Source: an uncultured Sphingorhabdus sp. (GTDB taxonomy: Bacteria; Pseudomonadota; Alphaproteobacteria; Sphingomonadales; Sphingomonadaceae). Taken from it: a DNA stretch of 64,000 nt. The translations under genes and the position numbers were made by a program. The stretch lies in NCBI GenBank assembly GCA_937873665.1, contig CALMYW010000394.1, positions 62,001 through 126,000 on the forward strand, given 5' to 3'. The notes beneath the pieces were generated by a model. That model saw only the letters and a list, made by a program, of their open reading frames with translations. It had not been told where the DNA came from and did no database searches. Below, in pieces: positions 46,296 to 56,205 of this stretch. Positions within the stretch are counted from its first letter, which is position 1. Every line of letters begins with the position of its first letter.

Positions 46296-46757
46296 TCATC
46301 CGACTGTCGGCAACTCGCCCAATATATGCCCCGGCATCGCCCGGTCCCAGCCTTCGCGCGCCTCGATGATCAGTGCCTTCAACCGCTCGCCATGCCGTCG
46401 CCATGCTGCATCGGCTTCTGCGCTCCATGCCGCGCCGGCAGCGTCGCCGATGCAGTCGATGGTCAGGTCGATCCAGCTTTCATATTCCGCCCAAGGCAAG
46501 CGGCCATAGCTGCGGTGGGTGAAGGCGAGTTCGGCGACGAGGGGCCAGACCCAATTTTCCTCCCCCTTGGCGAGGCCCATCATCATCTCCAGCGTCTCGT
46601 CGGTCATCCGGCGCGAGGAGGCATCGGTGTTGATGAAGGTTGCGCGCCGCTCGGGCCAGGCCGCAAACCAGCGCGCGAACAGCGGGTGGCGCAATTCCAC
46701 GCCTGCTTCAGCGACCGCAATCAGGCTGACTTCCATCAGTTCGGCGTCGCTTGGCAT
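46296..46757 (-). CDS. Bacterial globin-like protein
   Basis: 153 residues with the globin pattern: MEVSLIAVAEAGVELRHPLFARWFAAWPERRATF (A-C helices), a proximal-His candidate in VAELAFTHRSYGRLPWAEY (F helix), then WIDLTIDCIGDAAGAAWSAEADAAWRRHGERLKALI (G-H helices with conserved W residues). Haem binding is likely; no reductase domain or partner gene adjoins, so oxygen, NO or sensor functions stay open. GGAGA 8 bases before the ATG at 46757 selects it over 46790. Monocistronic, divergent from the PilZ gene. Confidence 0.7.
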   Translation of the reverse strand: MPSDAELMEVSLIAVAEAGVELRHPLFARWFAAWPERRATFINTDASSRRMTDETLEMMMGLAKGEENWVWPLVAELAFTHRSYGRLPWAEYESWIDLTIDCIGDAAGAAWSAEADAAWRRHGERLKALIIEAREGWDRAMPGHILGELPTVG

Positions 46758-46949
46758 ATCCGTTTCTCCGATGCAGTTTACCCGCCTCACCGCCTGTTAA
46801 GCATTCAACCGACCCATTTGCAACGGAAAGCGCCCCGCATGCGCCGACGAATGCTGTTTCCGGTTAGCCAAGATGATTGATGAATTTTACAACAAGCATG
46901 CCGTTACCGCAGAAATGTGCATTTGTGTTGATTGGAGTTCGGTCGCAAT

Positions 46950-47609
46950 ATGGAATTTGACAGCGGTTCAGGGTTCAAACATGCCTTCGCGGCGGAGTGC
47001 GACGATGTCATACATTCGCCAATGGCGGAAAGGCGCGACGAGGAACGGCAGCTGTCGGTCAGGCTGACCGCAAAAATTATCGTTGCCGGGCGCGAGCTGC
47101 CGTGCCGCGTGCACAATATTTCGTCTGGCGGGGCGAATATCGAAACGCTGGCGAAATTGACGACCGAAGACCGGTTGCGGATCGAATTCCGCTCCAACCT
47201 TTCACTCGCCGGGAAGGTGCGCTGGCAGAATGGGGCATTTGCGGGCATCGAATTCACCGAACCAGCCGATGTCGAGGCGGTGCTCAAGAAAACCGGTATC
47301 TCGATTGCACGGATCAAGCCGCGCCTGCCGCGCTATGGCTGCAAGGTGCCCGCCAAGCTGGTGACCGAGCAACAGACTATTGATTGTGAAGCCATCGACA
47401 TTTCGACCAACGGCGTCCGGCTGAACCAGATCAAGCAGGTGAAGCCGGGCGAAAGCTATATGCTCGTCATCACCGGGCTTTCGCGGCGAAAGGTTTCGAT
47501 GGTCTGGAACCGCGATAACCAGGCCGGGGTCAAATTCCTCAATCCTCTGCGCTTCGACGAATTTGAAAGCTGGATTGCCTGGAACCAGGACCATTCGGTC
47601 CTAAATTGA
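46950..47609 (+). CDS. Tandem PilZ-domain protein
   Basis: 219 residues with two PilZ-like domains. The first (about 28-108) has AERRDEERQLSVRL and RVHNISSGGANIET; the second (about 122-210) has KPRLPRYGCKVPAKL and DISTNGVRL. The canonical c-di-GMP signature is RxxxR with [DN]xSxxG; both copies keep the NIS/DIS-xxG half, and Arg spacing is best kept in the first. Probably a cyclic-di-GMP effector or a structural PilZ. A TTG 18 bases upstream is an alternative start. Confidence 0.82.
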   Translation: MEFDSGSGFKHAFAAECDDVIHSPMAERRDEERQLSVRLTAKIIVAGRELPCRVHNISSGGANIETLAKLTTEDRLRIEFRSNLSLAGKVRWQNGAFAGIEFTEPADVEAVLKKTGISIARIKPRLPRYGCKVPAKLVTEQQTIDCEAIDISTNGVRLNQIKQVKPGESYMLVITGLSRRKVSMVWNRDNQAGVKFLNPLRFDEFESWIAWNQDHSVLN

Positions 47610-47616
47610 GGGCTGT

Positions 47617-47642
47617 TGCCCCTCCCGCAAACAGGAGGGGCA
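47617..47642. terminator. Shared stem-loop between convergent PilZ and DUF885 genes
   Basis: TGCCCCTCC-CGCAAACA-GGAGGGGCA is a perfect 9-bp stem in the 41-base gap between two converging genes. No T-run follows on either strand, so it may stop transcription by other means or protect 3' ends. Confidence 0.55.
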
Positions 47643-47650
47643 GATCAGCA

Positions 47651-49393
47651 TCAGAATACCGCTTTCGCCTCTTTTTCCTTCAGCATCGCCTGACGCACCA
47701 TCGGGATTGGCGGGCCGCCATAGGACAGGAATTCGTCGTGGAAGGCTTTCCACTTCTTGCGGTCGCCTTTGGTCCAGTCATCGCGCAGCTTGCGGATCAT
47801 CAGCTTGCCCATCGTATAATTGAGATAGGCCGGATCGTATGTGCCGCGCGCCGCTTGTTGCTTGCTGTTGCCCGCATCCTGATAGCATTCGGTCTTGAAC
47901 AGCTGTTCGGATTGCGCGACCGTCATCCCGCGTGCGTGCAGGCCAATGGCGGACAGGTAACGGCAATTGCGCAACAACGCGTTGGATAGTTGCCCGACTT
48001 TCATCTCGGCGGCCTCCTCCGGCGAACCAGTGGTATCGCCCAGCCCCGCATCCATCATCATTTCCTCGGTATAATGCGCCCAGCCTTCGGCAAAGGCATA
48101 GCCGACAAAGAGTTTGCCAAAGATCGATTTCGATCGGTTCGAATGAAGGAAATTCAGGAAGTGGCCCGGCCACACCTCGTGCACCGACGTACCGAGCAGG
48201 TCATATTTACCGGGCACAAATCCGTCCTGCGTCGCCTTGTCCCAGGTCGGATCGGGCGGTGAGATGTAATAGACCGACGGCAGGCCTTTCTCATATGGTC
48301 CCGGTATGTCGATATAAGCGCTGTTCTGCCGGTTGTATGGCGGCGACTCTTCAACCTTGGCTTCTTCGGTACCGGGGATCGAGACGATATCCTTGTCGAT
48401 CAGGAACTGCTTCAAAGGCGGCAACTGGCGGCGGGCCTCCGCAACCGGGCCGTCGGCAGCCTTGTTCATGCCCATTTTGGTCATGCAATCCTGCATCGTT
48501 GCGCCCGGAGCATAGATGCCGCAAGCCTTGGCGAGCGCATCCTGATTGGCCTTGAGGTCAGCGCGACCGATTGCCTCGAGCTCGTCGAGCGATACATTTA
48601 CGCCTTCGGTTTTCAGTACCATCTTGGCGAACTTGTCTGCACCCAGCGCATAGCCGCCATCGGTGCCCGGTTGCGAACCGATATAGCCGGCAAGATCCTT
48701 CATCGCCGCCGCCGCTTTGGTTGCCGCCTCGTCAAACTGTTTCTGCAGTTCGGCATCCTTCACCTCGGCAAAGGCTGTCTTGGCATCGCCGGTGTAGTAA
48801 TCGGCGAATCCGCCAAAACCGGCGGTGCCGATTTTCACATAAGTTGCGGGCAGCGGCAGCTTCAGGTTCGCCTTGATCTGTTCGGCGGCTTTGGGGACAT
48901 TGTTGGCATATTTGATAAACGCCTTCATCCGCGTCTCTGCATCGGCATAGGGGCGTGCAATATAGACATTGGGGTCGAGTACGCCGACATAAGCCGCCGG
49001 ATTTTTGTGAAGGCTGTCCGCATCTTCAAGGAAGAACAGCTCGCCCTCCATTGCGTGCACCAGATAATCGCGTTCGAATTTCTGCGCGTCAGTCAGCTTC
49101 GAAGCATCGATCGCCTTGGCATCCGCGATTGCTTTCTTGCGATAATCGATCGCGGCCTTGATCCCCTCAGGCGACCAGTCGGGCAATTGTCCATCAAATT
49201 CATGCTTGCCCTGATAGACGGCAAAAGTCGGGTTGACCTTGAAATATCCTTCAAGGAATGTCTCGACAAAGCCGCCCCATTCGCTGCCATCATTGGCGGT
49301 GACGGCGGCATTGTCACCATCGACCTTCTTGCAACCAGTTGTAATGGCCAAAGCGGCCAGCGACACGGCCAAGGCCGCCTGTTTCAATCTCAT
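47651..49393 (-). CDS. DUF885 lipoprotein, putative metallopeptidase
   Basis: 580 residues with a lipoprotein signal (AITTGC, Cys21) and the DUF885 domain. HEVWPGHFLNF is a zinc-peptidase-like HExxxGH motif and EGWAHYTEEMM supplies a downstream Glu/His, the features on which peptidase activity of this family is predicted. It begins at ATG 49393, preceded by GGGGAG; the frame extending to 49582 lacks the signal peptide. Anchored in the periplasm or outer membrane. Monocistronic. Confidence 0.88.
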   Translation of the reverse strand: MRLKQAALAVSLAALAITTGCKKVDGDNAAVTANDGSEWGGFVETFLEGYFKVNPTFAVYQGKHEFDGQLPDWSPEGIKAAIDYRKKAIADAKAIDASKLTDAQKFERDYLVHAMEGELFFLEDADSLHKNPAAYVGVLDPNVYIARPYADAETRMKAFIKYANNVPKAAEQIKANLKLPLPATYVKIGTAGFGGFADYYTGDAKTAFAEVKDAELQKQFDEAATKAAAAMKDLAGYIGSQPGTDGGYALGADKFAKMVLKTEGVNVSLDELEAIGRADLKANQDALAKACGIYAPGATMQDCMTKMGMNKAADGPVAEARRQLPPLKQFLIDKDIVSIPGTEEAKVEESPPYNRQNSAYIDIPGPYEKGLPSVYYISPPDPTWDKATQDGFVPGKYDLLGTSVHEVWPGHFLNFLHSNRSKSIFGKLFVGYAFAEGWAHYTEEMMMDAGLGDTTGSPEEAAEMKVGQLSNALLRNCRYLSAIGLHARGMTVAQSEQLFKTECYQDAGNSKQQAARGTYDPAYLNYTMGKLMIRKLRDDWTKGDRKKWKAFHDEFLSYGGPPIPMVRQAMLKEKEAKAVF

Positions 49394-49564
49394 ACTGTAA
49401 CTCCCCGAATAAATTCGATGCGCGAGATGCTGCACTTGTTTGCCGCACAGTTCCAGCGGGAATTCGATGAGCGACTTTGAACGGCATGCGAAGCACAACT
49501 TTAACCGCAAGAAGCACTGCATGATTGCCATGCATTCCCTAAGCCGATAGGCGAACGGTCGAGC

Positions 49565-50893
49565 ATGTCGTCCGCACCACACCCTTTCAGCATACCCGAC
49601 TATCGCCGCTATTGGCTGGCGCGTTTCATGGCAGTGATCGCGACCATGTCGATGGTCGTCGTCATTGCCTGGCAGGTCTATGATGTTGCGCGCACCGATT
49701 ATGGCATGTCCCCCAAAGCAGCAGCGTTTCAGTTGGGGCTGCTAGGGCTGTTTCAGTTCATCCCACTAGCCTTGCTGACCCCCGTTGCAGGCTGGGCAGC
49801 GGACCGTTTCGAACGGCGGCGGGTCGCAATTTTTGCAAATATGGTCGACGCGGGGGTTGCGCTGGGGCTGGGTCTTTTGACCTATCATGATGCGCTGACT
49901 TTGCCATTGCTGTTCGTGCTCGCCGCGTTCCACGGCGTAGCGCGTGTCTTTGTAGGTCCGTCCATGGCGGCCATCGCGCCCAATATTGTGCCGCCGGAAT
50001 CGCTTCCCCGCGCTATCGCGCTGGGTTCCATTGCTTGGCAAAGTGCATCGGTCATTGGCCCGGCGGTCGGCGGATTGATGTATGCGCAAAACGCAGCAGG
50101 TTCTTACTGGATGACGGTGGCATTGCTTATTTTGTCGAGCATTTCAATCGCTTCGGTACGTCCCGTTTTCCCACCTCCGATGACCGAGAAAAAGCATCCG
50201 GTGCGGATGATGGTGGAGGGGATGAAATATACATTCTCCGAACGGTTTCTGTTGGGAGCAATCACGCTCGATCTTTTTGCCGTACTGCTGGCTGGCGCTA
50301 CCGCGCTGCTGCCGGTCTATGCGCGCGACATATTGCACGTCGGCCCCGACGGTTTGGGCCAGCTTCGCGCAGCCCCTGCCTTTGGCGCTGCGATAGTCGC
50401 GATTTATCTGTCTTTCCGGCCATTGAAGCACAATGTCGGCGCAAAGATGCTTTGGGCCGTAGTGGTGTTTGGTATCGCCACTATCGGCTTTGGCTATTCG
50501 CATGTCATCGGCCAATATCTGTTCGGTAACGCCAAGATCGATTGGCTGAACATGGGCGCGTCTATGGCCGTCGCGCTGTCGATGCTCGCCATATTGGGTG
50601 CGGCAGACATGCTGTCGGTCTATGTGCGCGGCTCTCTCGTACAGCTTAATACCCCTGATGCAATGCGCGGCCGCGTAAGTTCGGTTTCGGGCCTCGCAAT
50701 TTCTGCGTCGAACGAATTGGGCGAATTGCAGTCGGGCTTTGCTGCCGCACTGCTCGGCCCAGTCGGTGCGGTTGTATTCGGCGGCGCAGGGGCTATTGTC
50801 ATTACCGGAATTTGGGCCAAGCTGTTCCCCGAACTGAAAAACGCCCGGACATTCGAGCCGCAATTTCGTGAAGTAAAGGAGCCGAAACCATGA
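49565..50893 (+). CDS. MFS exporter, enterobactin-exporter-like (DHA3) class
   Basis: 442 residues, 12 spans. [31 protein letters not shown] and [23 protein letters not shown] are typical of the EntS-like class, and [30 protein letters not shown] is its conserved late segment. Substrate unknown. ATGA-type overlap couples it to cysK, so the transporter may export a sulfur-amino-acid product, but the pairing alone does not prove this. Confidence 0.85.
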   Translation: MSSAPHPFSIPDYRRYWLARFMAVIATMSMVVVIAWQVYDVARTDYGMSPKAAAFQLGLLGLFQFIPLALLTPVAGWAADRFERRRVAIFANMVDAGVALGLGLLTYHDALTLPLLFVLAAFHGVARVFVGPSMAAIAPNIVPPESLPRAIALGSIAWQSASVIGPAVGGLMYAQNAAGSYWMTVALLILSSISIASVRPVFPPPMTEKKHPVRMMVEGMKYTFSERFLLGAITLDLFAVLLAGATALLPVYARDILHVGPDGLGQLRAAPAFGAAIVAIYLSFRPLKHNVGAKMLWAVVVFGIATIGFGYSHVIGQYLFGNAKIDWLNMGASMAVALSMLAILGAADMLSVYVRGSLVQLNTPDAMRGRVSSVSGLAISASNELGELQSGFAAALLGPVGAVVFGGAGAIVITGIWAKLFPELKNARTFEPQFREVKEPKP

Positions 50894-51810
50894 AGGCCAA
50901 TTCCATCCTCGAAACCATCGGCAATAGCGCACATATCCGCCTCCAGCGGATGTTTGGCGACGCCGAAGTCTGGATTAAGTCCGAACGCTCCAATCCCGGT
51001 GGTTCGATCAAAGACCGCATCGGTCTTGCGATGATCGAGGCTGCCGAAAAGGATGGCAGCCTGAAACCGGGCGGCACCATTATCGAACCAACCAGCGGCA
51101 ACACCGGTGTCGGCCTTGCGATGGTGGCAGCGGTCAAGGGTTACAAGCTGGTCCTGGTTATGCCCGAAAGCATGTCGGTCGAGCGTCGCCGACTGATGCT
51201 CGCTTATGGCGCAACTTTCGACCTGACCCCTCGCGAGAAGGGCATGAAAGGTGCGATCGAACGTGCGATCGAGCTCATTGAAAGCACGCCCAACAGCTGG
51301 ATGCCGCAGCAATTTGAAAATCCGGCCAATGTCGACGTCCACGTCCGGACAACTGGCCCCGAAATCCTCGCGGACTTCAAGGATAGCCCGATTGATGTGC
51401 TGATCACGGGTGTTGGCACTGGTGGCCACATCACCGGTTGCGCGAAGTTTCTGAAAGAAGCCTGGCCCAACCTGAAGGTTTATGCCGTCGAGCCGACACT
51501 GTCGCCGGTAATTAGCGGTGGTCAGCCCGGGCCGCATCCGATCCAGGGTATAGGTGCAGGCTTTATCCCCGCTAACCTCCACACCCAGTTGATCGACGGA
51601 GTGATCCAGGTTGACCCGGAAGACGCCAAGGAAATGGCGCGCCGCGCCGCACGCGAGGAAGGCATGCTTGTGGGCATTTCGTCAGGTGCTACGCTGGCAG
51701 CGATCGCACAAAAACTGAGAGAATTACCAGCGGGAACCCGTGTACTCGGTTTCAACTATGATACCGGCGAGCGCTATCTGTCGGTACCGGATTTCCTGCC
51801 GGTCGAGTAA
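50890..51810 (+). CDS. cysK: Cysteine synthase A (O-acetylserine sulfhydrylase)
   Basis: PLP enzyme making cysteine from O-acetylserine and sulfide. 306 residues with the Schiff-base Lys41 in [12 protein letters not shown], the substrate-binding [11 protein letters not shown], the phosphate-binding [10 protein letters not shown] and the C-terminal SSGATLAA. Overlaps the MFS gene by 4 bases and is followed by a strong stem-loop. Confidence 0.94.
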   Translation: MKANSILETIGNSAHIRLQRMFGDAEVWIKSERSNPGGSIKDRIGLAMIEAAEKDGSLKPGGTIIEPTSGNTGVGLAMVAAVKGYKLVLVMPESMSVERRRLMLAYGATFDLTPREKGMKGAIERAIELIESTPNSWMPQQFENPANVDVHVRTTGPEILADFKDSPIDVLITGVGTGGHITGCAKFLKEAWPNLKVYAVEPTLSPVISGGQPGPHPIQGIGAGFIPANLHTQLIDGVIQVDPEDAKEMARRAAREEGMLVGISSGATLAAIAQKLRELPAGTRVLGFNYDTGERYLSVPDFLPVE

Positions 51811-51815
51811 AATGC

Positions 51816-51841
51816 GCCGGGGCGGATTACTCCGCCCCGGC
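51816..51841. terminator. Stem-loop after cysK
   Basis: GCCGGGGCGGA-TTAC-TCCGCCCCGGC is a perfect 11-bp stem 6 bases after the cysK stop. There is no T-run, so it is a stem-loop of terminator-like position rather than a proven intrinsic terminator; it also lies 39 bases beyond the convergent Asp-repeat gene. Confidence 0.6.
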
Positions 51842-51879
51842 TCCGACCCGAACCTTTGCGACCCGCGGGCCGAATAAGG

Positions 51880-52167
51880 TCAGCGATCTGCGTCGGGCTT
51901 GCCGTCGCCGTCATTGTCGAACAGGTCGGGCTTTGCGTCGCCATTGGCGTCCCAGGCGTCTGCCTTGTTGTTGCCATCACGATCCCACGCATCCGGCTTT
52001 CCATCGCCATTGCTGTCAATCGTTGGAGGTGGAACGGGTGCTTCAGGTGAAGCAGCAGGTTTGGCAGGCCCGGCGGCATGCACCGTACCAAAGGCAAAAG
52101 GCAGAATAAGCGCCAGTGCGGCGGCCCATGCGACCGGACTTTGCGACCATTTCCGGGTTATCGACAT
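51880..52167 (-). CDS. Small exported protein with four Asp-rich 11-residue repeats
   Basis: 95 residues: a signal peptide (MSITRKWSQSPVAWAAALAL..., cleaved near Ala31-Ala32), a Pro/Ala linker, then four contiguous repeats covering residues 51-94 (DSNGDGKPDAW, DRDGNNKADAW, DANGDAKPDLF, DNDGDGKPDAD). Each has the D-x-[DN]-G-[DN]-x-K-[PA]-D pattern of dockerin/EF-hand-like or thrombospondin-3-like calcium loops. Probably a periplasmic or surface calcium-binding protein. AAGGAG 7 bases before ATG 52167 picks that start over 52218. Nothing adjoining explains its role. Confidence 0.8.
   Translation of the reverse strand: MSITRKWSQSPVAWAAALALILPFAFGTVHAAGPAKPAASPEAPVPPPTIDSNGDGKPDAWDRDGNNKADAWDANGDAKPDLFDNDGDGKPDADR
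51886..52017 (-). repeat. Four tandem 33-bp units inside the Asp-rich gene
   Basis: 132 bases equal to four in-frame 33-bp units encoding the repeats; the array ends one codon before the stop. Copy number could vary by slippage or recombination. Confidence 0.8.
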
Positions 52168-52309
52168 CGGTTGCTCCTTGATTGCACAACCCCCTGTCGA
52201 TTGGGACTTTTCTATCATTGATGCGGTTTGACCAGCACCAAGCGTCGACTGGTGTGTGCGGGAAGCCTAACCGTCCGTCGCACTCAACCGGTCGTGTGTC
52301 CGGCGCAGC

Positions 52310-53821
52310 CTAACGGCTGGTCGCTCTCCGTCGGGCCAGCCTTTTGGTAATCCGCGCGCGACCCTCGTGCCAGCGCATGCGCAATCCGCGCTGCTGCAGC
52401 GGTTCTAGAAAGCCTTCTGAATGCTCAGGATCGAGCAATTCATTTTCGGCAATCAGCTTGTCGAGCGGACCCGGCTTTTCAAGGTCGAGCAGTTCGAGCG
52501 TCTTGCCCTCCCCACGCAGCGCCTCCACCGTGTCGACCAGAGAGCCGGATCTAGCAAATGCCTCCGCGACAACCTTTTCATAGACGCCGAGATGCTCCGC
52601 CAACAAGCGAGTCCGCAGCGCTGCTATCACCTTTTCCGAACCCTTGTTGGCAGGTAGCGCGCAATCGAGCACCATGTCGCATTCGCTATCCAGCCCCAGC
52701 GAGCGGTTGTTGAGATTGGCCGAGCCGATCCGCAATATCCGGTCATCGACAATCATCAGCTTGGCATGGACATAAATGTCGGTGCCGCCTTTGGTAACGG
52801 GCACATAGATGCGGAAGCGATCGCCTTTGTCGACCTTGCCAATGGCCCGCGCCAGTTGCACCCGCGCGGCATCCATAGCCTTCTGTTCAAGCCAGCCTTC
52901 CGCCGAACGCGGCATGACGACGACGATATCGGGAGGATTGGCCTCCCCCATACGCGTCGCTATAGCGGCCGCGATCTTGGCCGAGGTAAGATACTGGTTC
53001 TCAATATAAATGAACTTTTGCGCCGCGGCGATCATGTCGAGATAGAGCGTTTCAATCTCGCGCACCTCGTCTACGTTACCATAAGGCGCTCGGGTCCGGG
53101 CGATAGCCAGGTCGACATTTTCGAACAGCACCGGCACATCTTCCGGCCATTGCGGTTCGATGGTCTGGACCGGCGGCAAAGGCTTACCCCCTGCAATATC
53201 CCAGCGATTGCGCGCTAACTCACCCAGCGCAGCCGCAACATCGCCGTCCATCAGCATCGTAATATCATGCCAGGGCGCATGCGGCTTTCCATTGGGCAAC
53301 AAGCGTTTGGGATCATCATCTAGATGGTCAGGCGTGTCCCATCTGCCCGATGCCAGATCGATCCCTCCGCATATAGCGAGGCAATCGTCAACTATGACAA
53401 TTTTCTGGTGATGGCTGCATCCGGCAGGATGCGCGCCATCAAACTTAAATTCGATCGCTCGCGTCGCAGCCCAACGCGCCAATGTCCATGCACTTGCCGG
53501 AATCAGAAATTGCTTGAGCGCCCCGAACCGCCATTTGAGGATCGCGATGCGGCGGCGTGGGTTGCGGCGCGCCAGCCGCAGGAAAAAGCCCGAAAGGCGT
53601 GCGCGCCTGCTCCGGTCACCAGGCTCAAGCGAAATGCGGGAATCAAAATCCCAGCCGACGAACAGTAACAGGTTCTGCGCGTCCTCGCACAGTTCGCGGA
53701 CATAGTGGAAATAGTCGGCGGCATCGACCACCACCGAAACACGGTTTGCGCGAGCAATCCGCCAACAATTGCGTCCCTCTTCAACGACAGGCACAATATC
53801 GGCGGATTGCTTTGCTGCCAT
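52310..53821 (-). CDS. Phospholipase D / cardiolipin synthase-like protein
   Basis: 503 residues with two HKD catalytic motifs, HHQKIVIVDD (about 135) and HAKLMIVDDRILRIGSANLNNRS (about 350), the signature of the PLD superfamily, plus GGIDLASGRWD and IYIENQYLTS. No N-terminal membrane spans are seen, unlike bacterial Cls, so a cytosolic or peripheral phospholipase/phosphatidyltransferase is likely. Its ATG lies one base from the acyl-CoA dehydrogenase stop, so the two are cotranscribed under the MerR gene. Confidence 0.88.
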   Translation of the reverse strand: MAAKQSADIVPVVEEGRNCWRIARANRVSVVVDAADYFHYVRELCEDAQNLLLFVGWDFDSRISLEPGDRSRRARLSGFFLRLARRNPRRRIAILKWRFGALKQFLIPASAWTLARWAATRAIEFKFDGAHPAGCSHHQKIVIVDDCLAICGGIDLASGRWDTPDHLDDDPKRLLPNGKPHAPWHDITMLMDGDVAAALGELARNRWDIAGGKPLPPVQTIEPQWPEDVPVLFENVDLAIARTRAPYGNVDEVREIETLYLDMIAAAQKFIYIENQYLTSAKIAAAIATRMGEANPPDIVVVMPRSAEGWLEQKAMDAARVQLARAIGKVDKGDRFRIYVPVTKGGTDIYVHAKLMIVDDRILRIGSANLNNRSLGLDSECDMVLDCALPANKGSEKVIAALRTRLLAEHLGVYEKVVAEAFARSGSLVDTVEALRGEGKTLELLDLEKPGPLDKLIAENELLDPEHSEGFLEPLQQRGLRMRWHEGRARITKRLARRRATSR

Positions 53822-53822
53822 A

Positions 53823-55622
53823 TCAGGCTACCGCAAACATCTCCGGCTCAAGTGCCATGATCGCTTCGCTTCCTGCCTCGATCTTGCGGCGCAGCGCACC
53901 GCAATCGGGGATGAAGCGTTCGGCAAAATAGCGTGCGGTCACCAGCTTGGTTTCATAGAATTTTGCATTGCCCGTTCCGGCGTCAAGTGCGGCCTGGGCA
54001 GCAGTCGCCATGCGCAACCATTGCAGGCCCAGTGCGACGATGCCCATGATGTGCATATAATGATGCGCACCGGCACCGACATTGTTCGGGTTGGCCATGC
54101 CATTCTGCATGAACCACATCGTCGCCGCCTTCAGTTCGCCATTGGCCTTTTCGAGGCGGGCTGCGAAATCTTCCAGCTTGCTGCCCTTGGCAGCGGTGCA
54201 TTCATCATCGACCAGCTTGAAAAATGCCTGCACTGCACGCCCGCCATTCTGGGCCAGCTTGCGACCGACCAGATCCATCGCCTGCACGCCATTGGCGCCT
54301 TCGTAGATCATCGTGATGCGGGCATCGCGGACATATTGTTCCATGCCCCATTCACCGACATAGCCATGGCCGCCATAGACCTGCTGTGCATTGGTCGCGA
54401 CTTCATAGCCCTTATCGGTGCCATATCCCTTGATGACCGGGGTGAGCAGCGAGAGCAGATCGTCAGCAACCGTGCGCTCTTCTTCAGTCTGGCCGTTGTG
54501 GATGATGTCGGCGAGCAGCGCGCCGTTCAGGCACAAAGCACGCATCCCTTCGGTGAACGCCTTTGAATCCATCAGCATCCGGCGGATGTCGGGGTGGACG
54601 AACAGCGTGTCGGCTTTCTCGTTCAGATCCTGCGGCCCGGTCAGAGCGCGGCCCTGACGGCGATCATGCGCATATTGCACAGCATTCTGATAAGCCACTT
54701 CTGCTACGCCAAGACCCTGTTGGCCGACACCCAGACGCGCAATATTCATCATGATAAACATCGCAGCGAGGCCTTTATTCTCCTCACCCACCAGATAGCC
54801 GGTCGCGCCATCATAGTTCATAACGCAGGTCGCGTTGCCATGAATGCCCATCTTATGCTCGAGCGAGCCACAGCCCAGCGGATTGCGCGCTCCCAGCGAG
54901 CCATCTTCGTTGACGAGGAATTTGGGCACGATGAAAAGCGATATGCCCTTCACATTGTCAGGAGCATCAGGAGTCTTCGCGAGCACCAGATGGATGATAT
55001 TTTCTGCCAGGTCATGGTCGCCCGACGAAATGAATATCTTGGTGCCTGTGATTGCATAGCTGCCATCGCCATTGGGCACGGCTTTGGTGCGGATCAGGCC
55101 CAGATCGGTGCCGCAATGCGGCTCGGTCAGGTTCATTGTGCCCGTCCATTTGCCGCTGATCATGTTGGGCGCATAGATCGCCTTCAACTCGTCGCTGCCC
55201 TTGACGAGGATTGCCGAAACTGCGCCATGGGTCAGCCCGGGATACATGGCAAAGGCCATGTTCGAGCTTGCCATATATTCTTCGAATGCCATTGACAGGA
55301 TATGCGGCATCCCCTGCCCGCCATATTCGACCGGCGCAGAAAGCGTGCCCCAGCCTGCATCGCAATAGGCTTTATAAGCTTCCTTAAAGCCGTCAGGTGT
55401 CGTCACCGAGCCATCTGCATGACGGGTGCAACCCTGCTTGTCGCCAACCGCGTTCAACGGGAATAATTCGTTCTCGACGAACTTCGCCCCCTCGGTCAGG
55501 ATGGCCTCGACCATGTCGGCGCTGGCATTTTCAAAGCCCGGCAGATTGGCATATTTGTCAATGCCCAGAACTTCGTTGAGAATGAAAAGCGTGTCGCGCA
55601 CCGGCGCTTTATATTGCGGCAT
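53823..55622 (-). CDS. Acyl-CoA dehydrogenase (long form with C-terminal domain)
   Basis: 599 residues, FAD flavoenzyme of beta-oxidation. N-terminal [17 protein letters not shown] (PF12418-type extension), the FAD-binding [18 protein letters not shown], the catalytic-base region [41 protein letters not shown], and a C-terminal domain (PF12806-type) past about residue 465. This long form acts on medium or long acyl-CoAs. It lies 30 bases after the MerR gene. Confidence 0.93.
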   Translation of the reverse strand: MPQYKAPVRDTLFILNEVLGIDKYANLPGFENASADMVEAILTEGAKFVENELFPLNAVGDKQGCTRHADGSVTTPDGFKEAYKAYCDAGWGTLSAPVEYGGQGMPHILSMAFEEYMASSNMAFAMYPGLTHGAVSAILVKGSDELKAIYAPNMISGKWTGTMNLTEPHCGTDLGLIRTKAVPNGDGSYAITGTKIFISSGDHDLAENIIHLVLAKTPDAPDNVKGISLFIVPKFLVNEDGSLGARNPLGCGSLEHKMGIHGNATCVMNYDGATGYLVGEENKGLAAMFIMMNIARLGVGQQGLGVAEVAYQNAVQYAHDRRQGRALTGPQDLNEKADTLFVHPDIRRMLMDSKAFTEGMRALCLNGALLADIIHNGQTEEERTVADDLLSLLTPVIKGYGTDKGYEVATNAQQVYGGHGYVGEWGMEQYVRDARITMIYEGANGVQAMDLVGRKLAQNGGRAVQAFFKLVDDECTAAKGSKLEDFAARLEKANGELKAATMWFMQNGMANPNNVGAGAHHYMHIMGIVALGLQWLRMATAAQAALDAGTGNAKFYETKLVTARYFAERFIPDCGALRRKIEAGSEAIMALEPEMFAVA

Positions 55623-55652
55623 AACGTCCTCTGGTTTTCAAATTATGGCAGC

Positions 55653-56102
55653 TCAAGCGGCCTTGCTTTCTTCCGCCTCGACCCGTTCGACCAAGGCGAC
55701 AAAATCATTCAATTCGGCAATCGCGCTATCCAGATCCTGACGCTGCTTTTTCAGCAACTCGGCCCGTTCGCGACACTTCTGAATGGTGACGCGACGCTGG
55801 ACATTGCGACCATCGTTCAGATCGTAAAGATCTATCATTTCGCGGATTTCGGCAAGGCTGAACCCCACCCGCTTCGCCCGCAGGATCCACGCCAGACGGG
55901 CGCGGTCACGTTTCGAGTAAATGCGCGCCAGCCCCTGCCGCTCGGGTGAAATCAGCCCCTGATCTTCATAGAAGCGAAGCGCACGGGCCGTCACATCGAA
56001 TTCGGCCGACAGATCGGAAATTGTATAGCTTTCGCGACCGAGCGCATCTGGCGTCTCGATCGTGGCGTCAGCCGGTTTTCCGTTTCCCAATATATTATTC
56101 AT
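55653..56102 (-). CDS. MerR-family transcriptional regulator
   Basis: 149 residues: the HTH-MerR domain YTISDLSAEFDVTARALRFYEDQGLISPERQGLARIYSKRDRARLAWILRAKRVGFSLAEIREMIDLYD, then a coiled-coil dimer helix (RVTIQKCRERAELLKKQRQDLDSAIAEL). The single Cys and lack of a metal-binding loop suggest an acyl-CoA or catabolite signal instead of metal, as in LiuR-like fatty-acid and leucine regulators. First gene of the acyl-CoA dehydrogenase / PLD operon, with a dyad operator before it. Confidence 0.9.
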   Translation of the reverse strand: MNNILGNGKPADATIETPDALGRESYTISDLSAEFDVTARALRFYEDQGLISPERQGLARIYSKRDRARLAWILRAKRVGFSLAEIREMIDLYDLNDGRNVQRRVTIQKCRERAELLKKQRQDLDSAIAELNDFVALVERVEAEESKAA

Positions 56103-56142
56103 TCCCGCGCCACCTTCTCCCTGACAGGCGAAAGCGATACTA

Positions 56143-56160
56143 GTTTACGTTAGCGTAAAC
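56143..56160. promoter_or_regulatory. MerR-type operator upstream of the regulator gene
   Basis: GTTTACG-TTAG-CGTAAAC is a perfect 7-bp dyad 41 bases before the MerR start. TTTACG/CGTAAA half-sites resemble those of LiuR-like MerR regulators of branched-chain and fatty acid breakdown, recalled rather than searched. Autoregulation is likely. Confidence 0.6.
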
Positions 56161-56205
56161 GTCAACCTCCATGCCGCTACGGCAAGCGAGAAACTTGGAT
56201 GCAAT

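Noticed and set aside
46107..46880. Plus-strand 257-codon frame over the globin gene
   Set aside because: Antisense to a globin-like protein with a ribosome site; no domain seen.
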